From Desulfobulbaceae bacterium (GTDB lineage: Bacteria; Desulfobacterota; Desulfobulbia; Desulfobulbales; Desulfocapsaceae), in the NCBI GenBank assembly GCA_027067035.1, contig JAMOMO010000443.1, positions 1-5,845 of the forward strand: a stretch of DNA of 5,845 nt. The letters are read 5' to 3'. Below are positions 1 to 5,845 of this stretch, piece by piece (the first letter of the stretch is position 1; the number at the start of each line of letters is the position of its first letter). The position numbers were made by a program, and so were the translations under genes. The notes below the pieces were generated by a model that was not told the origin of the DNA, ran no database searches, and was given only the letters and a program-made list of their open reading frames with translations.

Positions 1-350
1 AGTGCCCTGGAGTCGGGATAAGCAGACTGTCCCACAGCCGCAGCAAAGGGTGGCAGGGGCGTGGAATTGGTAATCACCACTGTTTCGGCGTTGCACTTCC
101 CCAGTGCCCGCAGGGTCTCAAGGGGCTCAAACCCCGCCAGAATATCCGTCTCTCCATCGGAGATAAGAGAGCTTTCCGCATCACCGAAAACCATTGCCGA
201 CTCCACCACACCGCCACGCTGGGCCATACCATGAATTTCACTCATCCTGAAAGGAATGTCCGCAAGAAGAGCGGCCTCACCAAGCACCCTGGCAGCCAGC
301 AGATTCCCCTGTCCGCCAACGGCCACGATCATTAATCTCAATACATTCAT
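1..350 (-). CDS. iorB: Indolepyruvate ferredoxin oxidoreductase, beta subunit (partial, 3' end outside window)
   Basis: This is the smaller subunit of cytoplasmic indolepyruvate:ferredoxin oxidoreductase. With IorA it oxidatively decarboxylates aryl pyruvates, using CoA and ferredoxin, to aryl-acetyl-CoA. I translated the reverse complement from the ATG at 350-348: 116 codons are open up to the left edge. The family usually has about 190-200 residues, so roughly 40% is missing. The visible part has the hallmark GGQG loop (residues 12-15, in VAVGGQGNLLAARVLGE) and the very conserved segment RMSEIHGMAQRGGVVES (residues 35-51), both typical of the gamma-type domain of 2-oxoacid:ferredoxin oxidoreductases. 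The start is supported by a strong GGAGGTG Shine-Dalgarno site at 361-355, and its ATG overlaps the iorA TGA by 4 bp, so translation is probably coupled. No frameshift is seen. Family assignment is very secure; substrate range is inferred from the pairing with iorA. Confidence 0.95.
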   Translation of the reverse strand, partial: MNVLRLMIVAVGGQGNLLAARVLGEAALLADIPFRMSEIHGMAQRGGVVESAMVFGDAESSLISDGETDILAGFEPLETLRALGKCNAETVVITNSTPLPPFAAAVGQSAYPDSRA

Positions 351-2227
351 TTTTCACCTCCCATGGGACTGTTTTTTCCGGTGACGGGACGGATGGCATT
401 TTCCGGACAGACCTGGGCACACAGTGCACAGCCGGTGCAGCGGTCAGGATCTATGTTCACCCTTCCTTTTTCTACAAAAAACGCAGGACAGCCCAATCGG
501 TCTATGCAGTCCTTATGGTTTTTACAGCTCTTGCTGACGTAAAAAGCCTTCATCTCAGGTATCTTCAGACTCCTGCCATAAAGGGTGCATATTTCCCGGG
601 CAATAACCACCGAGACTCCCTCAAAGGCAAAGGCCTCCTTCAGAACCTCAATACTTTTTTTCAGCTTGAACGGCTTGATGACATTGAGATACCCAACCCC
701 CAGGGCCCTGACCACCTCTTCAATATCAATCCGGCCAAAACCGGACAGGCCCATCTTCTCCATATCAACCCCGGGATGAGGCTGATGCCCTGTCATTGCA
801 GTGGTACCGTTATCAAGAATGATCAGGGTGAAATTGTGTTTATTGAATACCGCGTTGACCAGCCCTGCCATGGCAGAATGAAAAAAGGTCGAATCTCCAC
901 AAAAGCTTATCACCTTCTTATCAAGGGCTTTTGAAAATCCTGCAGCCGTTCCCGTGGATGAGCCCATGCAGATTAAAAAGTCGGCCATGCCAAGCGGTGG
1001 CAGCATTCCAAGGGTATAACAGCCGATATCCGTTGGATACACAACATCCATATTCCGGGCCGCCTCCTTTACTGCATAAAAGCTTGCCCGGTGTGAACAA
1101 CCGGCACAAAGCGTTGGCGGTCGTGGCGGAAGATCCTCCCCTGCCTGCTCGGCAGGGAGCTGCCCTGCGGTATCTTTCACCATGAACCAGGCGGCAATTT
1201 TTTCTCTCACCAGAGCCGGATTATATTCCCCGAGGCGGGAGAAGAGGGTTTCACTTTTCCCGCCGATTGGCAGAAGTTTTCCTGCTTCCTGGGCCACCGC
1301 CTTTACCCCTTCCTCAATAATCCCTTCACCTTCCTCCACAATGAGCACATGGTCACAGCCGTCGAGAAAGGTATTCACCAGCTGTTCCGGAAGCGGATGA
1401 GAAAAGCCAAGTCGTAAAACAGTCACCTGTTCTTTAATCCCCAGATCACGTACGGCATCGACAACATAGGTATAGCTCACGCCGTTACAGATAATTCCCC
1501 AGTCTCCGCTGCCTTCCACAATGTTCAAAGGGGACCGGTTTGCAATATCCTCCGCTTTCCCAATATTTTCCAGCAGACGTTGATGCAGCCTGCGCGACAC
1601 CGCAGGCACGGTTACATAACGCATGGGGTTTCGGACAAATTCCCCCTTGGTCTTTGGAGGAGTGATTGCAGCCAGTGTGACAACAGCGGTGGAATGATTG
1701 ATCCGGGTTGTGGTTCTCAGAAGAACCGGTTCCTCCAGTTCCTCCGAGAGTTCAAATGCCTGAACAGTCATCTCCCTGGCCTCCTCAATGGTGGAAGGCT
1801 CCAGCATTGCCAGGCCGGAAAGCTTCGCATAGTAGCGACTATCCTGTTCATTCTGGCTCGAAAACATCGAGGGGTCATCAGCCACCAGGATCACCAGTCC
1901 ACCTTTTACACCCACATAGGCAAGGGTCATCAACGCATCTGCGGCAACATTCATTCCCACATGCTTCATTACACACATGGAACGCAGACCGGTATTGGCA
2001 GCTGCCGCTGCCACTTCCAGAGACACCTTTTCATTTACGCTGTATTCAAAATAGAGCTCACTCTCACGGGCCATCTGAAAAAAATTCAACGAAATCTCAG
2101 AAGAGGGTGTCCCCGGATAAGCCGCAGCCAAAGCCACTCCGGCTTCAACAGCCCCCCTGGCAATGGCTTCGTTGCCGAGCAGTAACATCTTTTTTCCCGG
2201 CTCGTCAGTCAGTAATTTATGCATCAT
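347..2227 (-). CDS. iorA: Indolepyruvate ferredoxin oxidoreductase, alpha subunit
   Basis: This is the catalytic, TPP- and Fe-S-containing subunit that oxidises indolepyruvate and related aryl pyruvates to aryl-acetyl-CoA plus CO2, reducing ferredoxin; it works with IorB in the cytoplasm. The 626 aa are full length for the family. Domains in order: pyrimidine-binding domain about residues 15-200, with YPGTPSSE (37-44) and the NEK motif (65-67) likely carrying the TPP-activating Glu66; a middle transketolase-C-like domain about 240-330; the CAGCSH motif (374-379); the TPP/Mg domain with GDS (444-446) through NGTTAMTGHQ (473-482); and a C-terminal ferredoxin-like tail. The tail has a standard CxxCxxCxxxCP motif (Cys597, 600, 603, 607). 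Before it is an irregular motif with Cys568, Cys574 and Cys580 and His571 in the place of a Cys. The gene follows nifJ after 227 bp and overlaps iorB by 4 bp. There are two tandem ATGs at the start; the second (2224) is better spaced from GGAG. Function is secure, exact substrate preference is inferred. Confidence 0.97.
   Translation of the reverse strand: MMHKLLTDEPGKKMLLLGNEAIARGAVEAGVALAAAYPGTPSSEISLNFFQMARESELYFEYSVNEKVSLEVAAAAANTGLRSMCVMKHVGMNVAADALMTLAYVGVKGGLVILVADDPSMFSSQNEQDSRYYAKLSGLAMLEPSTIEEAREMTVQAFELSEELEEPVLLRTTTRINHSTAVVTLAAITPPKTKGEFVRNPMRYVTVPAVSRRLHQRLLENIGKAEDIANRSPLNIVEGSGDWGIICNGVSYTYVVDAVRDLGIKEQVTVLRLGFSHPLPEQLVNTFLDGCDHVLIVEEGEGIIEEGVKAVAQEAGKLLPIGGKSETLFSRLGEYNPALVREKIAAWFMVKDTAGQLPAEQAGEDLPPRPPTLCAGCSHRASFYAVKEAARNMDVVYPTDIGCYTLGMLPPLGMADFLICMGSSTGTAAGFSKALDKKVISFCGDSTFFHSAMAGLVNAVFNKHNFTLIILDNGTTAMTGHQPHPGVDMEKMGLSGFGRIDIEEVVRALGVGYLNVIKPFKLKKSIEVLKEAFAFEGVSVVIAREICTLYGRSLKIPEMKAFYVSKSCKNHKDCIDRLGCPAFFVEKGRVNIDPDRCTGCALCAQVCPENAIRPVTGKNSPMGGEK
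355..361 (-). promoter_or_regulatory. Ribosome binding site of iorB
   Basis: The minus strand reads GGAGGTG at 361-355, followed by AAAA and the ATG at 350. This is a near-perfect Shine-Dalgarno site with 6 nt between GGAGG and the start. It lies inside the last codons of iorA and fixes the iorB start, giving the ATGA stop/start overlap at 350-347. Confidence 0.85.
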
Positions 2228-2229
2228 AT

Positions 2230-2233
2230 CTCC
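2230..2233 (-). promoter_or_regulatory. Ribosome binding site of iorA
   Basis: The minus strand reads TTGGAGATATGATG. GGAG (2233-2230) is only 2 nt from the first ATG (2227-2225) but 5 nt from the second (2224-2222). The second ATG therefore fits usual spacing better, and the real protein may be 625 rather than 626 residues. No better purine-rich site lies just upstream. Confidence 0.55.
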
Positions 2234-2265
2234 AACTGCAGTTTTTATGGAACCTGAACACGTGA

Positions 2266-2304
2266 GTAAAACCCGGTGCAGACAGCATCGCCCACTGCTT
2301 TTAC
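2266..2304 (-). repeat. Interrupted inverted repeat in the iorA leader
   Basis: On the minus strand GTAAAAGCAG (2304-2295) is complemented downstream by CTGC (2281-2278) and, after a 6-nt bulge, TTTTAC (2271-2266). The RNA could form a 4-bp stem on a 13-nt loop, stacked on a 6-bp A/U stem. It ends 38 nt before the iorA start. It could be a leader structure, a protein-binding palindrome or chance; no U-run follows and no known riboswitch class was recognised. Confidence 0.3.
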
Positions 2305-2346
2305 ATAGTTTTCAACAAACAGCGGTCTCTGTTCTATTCACTCTGT

Positions 2347-2370
2347 CCCCCCTCACACAGTGCGGGGAGG
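2347..2370 (-). other. GC-rich hairpin between nifJ and iorA
   Basis: On the minus strand CCTCCC (2370-2365) pairs with GGGGGG (2352-2347, one G·U). An inner 4-bp stem CGCA/TGTG (2364-2361 with 2357-2354, one G·U) closes on a CTG loop, with one bulged A (2353). The wobbles become C·A mismatches in a plus-strand RNA, so the structure favours the minus-strand transcript. The following bases are ACAGAG, with no U-tract, so it is not a classical intrinsic terminator. It could mark an mRNA 3' end, pause RNA polymerase or stabilise RNA. Confidence 0.4.
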
Positions 2371-2397
2371 CCGTTCACGAATTCAGGATAGCAATGC

Positions 2398-2433
2398 AAC
2401 AGGGCCGAAAACACAGATGTCTCCAGCCCCGTT
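2398..2433 (-). terminator. Possible terminator or 3'-end hairpin after nifJ
   Basis: On the minus strand AACGGGGCTG (2433-2424) pairs over all 10 positions (two G·U) with CGGCCCTGTT (2407-2398), around a 16-nt loop ending in TTTT. It begins 21 nt after the nifJ stop codon, where a terminator would be expected. The wobble pairs show it belongs to the minus-strand transcript. The large loop and lack of a U-run after the stem make efficient Rho-independent termination doubtful; attenuation or protection of the nifJ mRNA end are alternatives. Confidence 0.35.
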
Positions 2434-2454
2434 ACCTGTATAAAACCTCTTTGT

Positions 2455-5400
2455 CTATTCCTTCGGCTCAAGAGCCCTGCAGCGTCCTTCCAGGAATTTC
2501 CAGCTCTTTTCAACATCCTTCTGAGCCATGGCCATCAACTCGTCAAACATGTCGGGATTGGTTATTTTCAATGCACGGTAACGGTTTTCGTTCATGGCAT
2601 AATCTGCAAATGCAGACGCCGGAGCTCTGGAATCAATGGTCAGAGGATTCTTACCGTCTTCTTCAAGGAGTGGGTTGTAGCGATACAGGGGCCAGTGGCC
2701 GCAATCAACCGCCTTCTTCTGCTGTTCAAGCCCCTGCGCCATATTAATCCCGTGATTGATACAGTGGGAATAAGCAATAATAAGGGAAGGTCCATCATAG
2801 GCTTCAGCCTCATTAAATGCCTTCACCACCTGGGCCGGATTGGCACCAAGGGCCACCTTTGCAACATACACATTTCCGTAGGTGGCAAAGATCATCCCAA
2901 TATCCTTCTTGGGCATTCGTTTTCCTCCTGCTGCAAACTGCGCTGTCGCTGCACGCGGAGTAGACTTGGACATCTGTCCACCGGTATTGGAATAGACCTC
3001 GGTATCCATGATCAGGACATTGACATTCTCACCTGATGCCAGGACATGATCCAGACCGCCATAACCAATGTCATAGGCCCAGCCATCACCACCGAAGATC
3101 CAGACCGACCTCTTCACCAGATTATCGGCAACATGGATTAGCTGCCGTGCCTTTGAGAAGTCACTGTCAGTCAGTTTCTTCTTCAGATCCGCCACCCGCT
3201 CCCGCTGCAGCTCGATCTCCACCTGGGTGGTCTGCGGCGAGTTCAGCAGTGCATCCATTACAGTCTTCTCTAGCACCCCTGCTGTCACAGCCTTCTCAAG
3301 GAGCTCAGCTGCCTGAGAGGCCATCTTGTTTACGGTCTGACGCATGCCGTAACCGAATTCCGCATTATCCTCAAACAGCGAGTTTGACCAGATGGGGCCA
3401 CGACCATCTTCTCTCCTGCAATAGGGGGTGGTGGGCAGGTTTCCTCCATAAATGGAAGAACATCCAGTGGCATTGGCTATCATCATTCTGTCACCAAATA
3501 ACTGGGTGGCAAGTTTGATATATGGTGTTTCACCGCAGCCGACACAGGCTCCAGGGTACTCAAAAAGAGGGCGCAGCAGCTGGCTGCCTTTGACAGTGCC
3601 AGGGACTACTTCCCTGAAATCAACTTCAGGCAGGTCAAGGAAAAAGGCATAATGCGCAGACTCGCGCAGACGGATTTCCTCGCTGTTATCATGCATGGCA
3701 AGGGCTCTTTCTTCGGTCTTCCTGCCATCCTCATCTTTTTTCCGCCCGGGACAGACTGAGAAACAGTGGCTGCAGCCGTTACAGTCTTCAGTGGATACTG
3801 AGAGAACAAATTTTCTTCCCTTGAACTGTTTGCCCACGGCATCTGCACACTGCATTGTGGCTGGAGCAGCAGCCAGGGCGTCCTCATTGACAATCTTCAT
3901 ACGAATGGAGGCATGGGGACAAACAAGAGAGCACTGACCACACTGGATGCAGCTTTCCGCATCCCACAGGGGAACCTGAACAGCAATGTTGCGCTTTTCA
4001 TACTGGGTGGTGCCAGTGGGCCAGGTGCCATCTGCAGGCATCTGTGAGACCTTTATGGTATCTCCCCTCCCCTCGATCATTCTGGCAGTCACCTCTTTGA
4101 CAAAGTCAGGCGCATGATCCGGAACAGTGGGTGGGATTTCATGACCGGATACCGTATCAGGGACATTCACCTCAACGATATTGTTCACCGCTGCATCCAC
4201 TGCCTCGTAATTCATGTTCACCACCTTGTCACCCTTCCTGCCATAGGTCTTTTTAATGGCGGCCTTTATGGACGAAATGGCCTCATCTCTGGTGATGATA
4301 TCGGAGATCAGGAAGAAAGCGGTCTGCATAATCATATTAATTCGAGCACCAAGACCGATTGCCGTGGCCAGAGTGAGTGCATCGATAACGTAAAACCTGA
4401 TGTTTCTGGTAAGGATATCCTGCTGTACCCGTGCCGGTAAATGATCCCAGACCTCATCCCTGCTGAAGCCGGTGGTCAGCAGAAAGGTTCCGCCCTCCTC
4501 AAGATTTGCCAGCATGTCATACTGGTCAAGAAAGGTGAATTTATGGCAGGCCACGAAATTTGCCTTGTTAATGAGATAGGGAGCAAGGATCTTATCCTTG
4601 CCGAAACGAAGATGACTGGTGGTGATGGATCCGGACTTCTTTGAGTCGTATACAAAATATCCCTGTGCTGCATTGTCCGTTTCCGTGCCGATGATTTTGA
4701 TGGTGTTCTTGTTGGCTCCGACCGTACCGTCTGCTCCAAGGCCAAAGAACATTGCTCTGAAAACGCCCTCTCCTTCGATATCAAAGGCTGGGTCAAAATC
4801 AAGACTGGTTCGGGCAACATCATCACTGGGCCCAACGCAGAAACGGTTTTTACTGTCTTCCGCATCCATATTGTCAAACACCGCTTTGACCATGGCAGGG
4901 GTAAACTCTGCCGAGCCAAGACCGTAACGGCCCCCCAGAATAACAGGGATATCAGTGAAAACACCTTTGTCTCCAGCCTCGCCGACAGCAGTGCGCACAT
5001 CCTGGTACAACGGCTCTCCGTTGGCACCCGGATCTTTACTGCGATCAAGGACGGTAATCCGTTTCACGGTATCAGGCAGTGCGGCCACCATGGCAGCAGA
5101 ATCAAAGGGACGAAAAAGACGAACAATTATCATACCGACTTTCTTCCCCTTCCCAACCAGGTACTCCACAGTGGCAGCCACGGTCTCGGCTCCGGAGGCC
5201 ATGATAAGCACGATATTTTCGGCATCAGGGGCACCGATATAGTCGAACAGATGGTAGCTGCGGCCGGTGAGATCAGCAAACCTGTCCATGGTCTCCTGAA
5301 CAATTCCGGGAACAGCCTCATAGTACGTATTTATGGTTTCACGCCCTGTGAAATAAACATCAGGATTCTGGGCTGTCCCCCGCATCATCGGGCGATCCGG

Positions 5401-5845
5401 AGAAAGACCGCGCTGGCGGTGTTCAATGATCAGCTCCTCATCAATCATTGCCAGCATATCCTCTTCACTGAGCTGCTCAATCTTCTGAATTTCACTTGAA
5501 GTACGGAAGCCGTCAAAGAAATGCATAAAGGGAATACGGGATTTCAGGGTGGCCTGGACCGAGATAAGTGCCATATCCTGCGCTTCCTGAACATTCTGCG
5601 ACCCCAGCATGGCCCAACCGGTCTGGCGGGCTGCCATAATATCACTGTGATCACCAAAAATTGAGAGCCCCTGATACGCCAGAGCACGTGCAGTTATATG
5701 AAAAACGGTCGGGGTCAACTCTCCGGCAATTTTATTCATATTTGGCAGCAGAAGCATCAGTCCCTGGGAAGCTGAAAAGGTTGTACAGAGAGCGCCGGTG
5801 GTAAGAGAACCATGCAGTGCCCCTGCAACCCCTGCTTCCGACTGC
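2455..5845 (-). CDS. nifJ: Pyruvate:ferredoxin (flavodoxin) oxidoreductase, single-chain type (partial, 5' end outside window)
   Basis: This cytoplasmic enzyme oxidises pyruvate with CoA to acetyl-CoA and CO2, reducing ferredoxin; it is reversible in many anaerobes. The frame stays open through the right edge: 1129 residues are visible, 29 of them upstream of the first in-frame ATG (5757), so that ATG is internal, not the start. Probably about 50-60 residues are missing. Fragment numbering: Glu3 and Arg53 fit the TPP Glu64 and pyruvate-binding Arg114 of the Desulfovibrio africanus enzyme (same spacing of 50). Two ferredoxin-type CxxCxxCxxxCP motifs follow (Cys632-642 and Cys688-698). The TPP-proximal cluster ligands are Cys767, Cys770, Cys795 and Cys1028, and the TPP domain has GDGW (919-922) and NTGGQ (953-957). 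All cluster ligands are present, so it should be active. The chain ends soon after the TPP domain, without the extra C-terminal domain of D. africanus. It ends at TAG (2455-2457), 227 bp before iorA. The domain order and Fe-S set match pyruvate enzymes; use of another 2-oxoacid cannot be excluded. Confidence 0.97.
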   Translation of the reverse strand, partial: QSEAGVAGALHGSLTTGALCTTFSASQGLMLLLPNMNKIAGELTPTVFHITARALAYQGLSIFGDHSDIMAARQTGWAMLGSQNVQEAQDMALISVQATLKSRIPFMHFFDGFRTSSEIQKIEQLSEEDMLAMIDEELIIEHRQRGLSPDRPMMRGTAQNPDVYFTGRETINTYYEAVPGIVQETMDRFADLTGRSYHLFDYIGAPDAENIVLIMASGAETVAATVEYLVGKGKKVGMIIVRLFRPFDSAAMVAALPDTVKRITVLDRSKDPGANGEPLYQDVRTAVGEAGDKGVFTDIPVILGGRYGLGSAEFTPAMVKAVFDNMDAEDSKNRFCVGPSDDVARTSLDFDPAFDIEGEGVFRAMFFGLGADGTVGANKNTIKIIGTETDNAAQGYFVYDSKKSGSITTSHLRFGKDKILAPYLINKANFVACHKFTFLDQYDMLANLEEGGTFLLTTGFSRDEVWDHLPARVQQDILTRNIRFYVIDALTLATAIGLGARINMIMQTAFFLISDIITRDEAISSIKAAIKKTYGRKGDKVVNMNYEAVDAAVNNIVEVNVPDTVSGHEIPPTVPDHAPDFVKEVTARMIEGRGDTIKVSQMPADGTWPTGTTQYEKRNIAVQVPLWDAESCIQCGQCSLVCPHASIRMKIVNEDALAAAPATMQCADAVGKQFKGRKFVLSVSTEDCNGCSHCFSVCPGRKKDEDGRKTEERALAMHDNSEEIRLRESAHYAFFLDLPEVDFREVVPGTVKGSQLLRPLFEYPGACVGCGETPYIKLATQLFGDRMMIANATGCSSIYGGNLPTTPYCRREDGRGPIWSNSLFEDNAEFGYGMRQTVNKMASQAAELLEKAVTAGVLEKTVMDALLNSPQTTQVEIELQRERVADLKKKLTDSDFSKARQLIHVADNLVKRSVWIFGGDGWAYDIGYGGLDHVLASGENVNVLIMDTEVYSNTGGQMSKSTPRAATAQFAAGGKRMPKKDIGMIFATYGNVYVAKVALGANPAQVVKAFNEAEAYDGPSLIIAYSHCINHGINMAQGLEQQKKAVDCGHWPLYRYNPLLEEDGKNPLTIDSRAPASAFADYAMNENRYRALKITNPDMFDELMAMAQKDVEKSWKFLEGRCRALEPKE

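Noticed and set aside
1580..2185. Open frame of 201 codons on the plus strand
   Set aside because: It lies wholly antisense to iorA, whose frame has clear family motifs throughout. The translated product resembles no family and there is no Shine-Dalgarno site or gene context. It is a shadow of the real coding frame.
2302..2330. Possible promoter for iorA (TATGTA at 2307-2302 on the minus strand)
   Set aside because: With a 17-nt spacer the -35 position reads AGAGAC, far from TTGACA, and there is no extended -10 TGN. Too weak to annotate.
2385..2407. Possible sigma-54 promoter (GGCCCTGTTGCATTGC on the minus strand)
   Set aside because: The GG and GC doublets are 12 nt apart instead of the required 10, and the -24 element is poor.
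2324..2460. Two copies of GAATAGA followed by A/G-rich bases (2460 and 2339, minus strand)
   Set aside because: One copy overlaps the end of nifJ including its stop codon; only 7 bases match exactly before the copies diverge. Chance is sufficient.
2163..2747. Open frame of 194 codons on the plus strand spanning the nifJ-iorA gap
   Set aside because: It overlaps the 5' end of iorA and the 3' end of nifJ in antisense. The protein is rich in Ser, Gln and Pro with no recognisable domain, and no ribosome site was seen. Coding is unlikely.
3036..3518. Open frame of 160 codons on the plus strand within nifJ
   Set aside because: Antisense to the TPP and cluster-binding part of NifJ; Pro/Ser/His-rich composition typical of an antisense frame.
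4476..5048. Second minus-strand frame of 190 codons inside nifJ
   Set aside because: It is a shifted frame under the nifJ coding frame, which is continuous and matches the family here, so it does not indicate a frameshift or nested gene.
1..5845. CRISPR, mobile element, tRNA/rRNA or defence gene
   Set aside because: No repeat arrays, terminal inverted repeats, transposase or integrase motifs, or structured RNA genes were seen; nearly all the window is accounted for by three metabolic genes.

Overview
The window carries three consecutive genes, all on the minus strand, for ferredoxin-dependent 2-oxoacid oxidoreductases. It looks like core anaerobic energy and amino-acid metabolism. No transposase, CRISPR array, tRNA, rRNA, phage or defence gene was seen. 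The gene content points to an anaerobic bacterium. Base composition near 50% GC and the general look of the proteins suggest a sulfate-reducing deltaproteobacterium (Desulfobacterota, perhaps Desulfobulbales-like). That placement is a low-confidence impression, not a search result.

Layout in the direction of transcription (right to left): (1) 5845-2455, a single-chain pyruvate:ferredoxin oxidoreductase (nifJ/por). Its N-terminal part, probably some 50-60 residues, lies beyond the right edge. (2) 2454-2228, a 227-bp gap with no gene. It holds two hairpins that pair better in the minus-strand transcript, then an interrupted inverted repeat close to the next gene. (3) 2227-347, a complete indolepyruvate ferredoxin oxidoreductase alpha subunit (iorA, 626 aa). 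(4) 350-1, the first 116 codons of the beta subunit (iorB), overlapping iorA by 4 bp (ATGA) and cut by the left edge.

How they work together: NifJ converts pyruvate and CoA to acetyl-CoA, CO2 and reduced ferredoxin. IorA and IorB form one enzyme that does the equivalent reaction on aryl pyruvates made by transamination of aromatic amino acids, giving aryl-acetyl-CoA and reduced ferredoxin. Both use TPP and [4Fe-4S] clusters and feed the same low-potential electron pool. iorA-iorB is clearly one translationally coupled unit. Whether nifJ is co-transcribed with it is open, given the structured 227-bp gap.

I found no convincing new biological system. The points most worth a second look are the non-standard first iron-sulfur motif of IorA (His where the second Cys of a ferredoxin motif would be), the structured intergenic region, and the absence of the Desulfovibrio-type C-terminal extension in NifJ.
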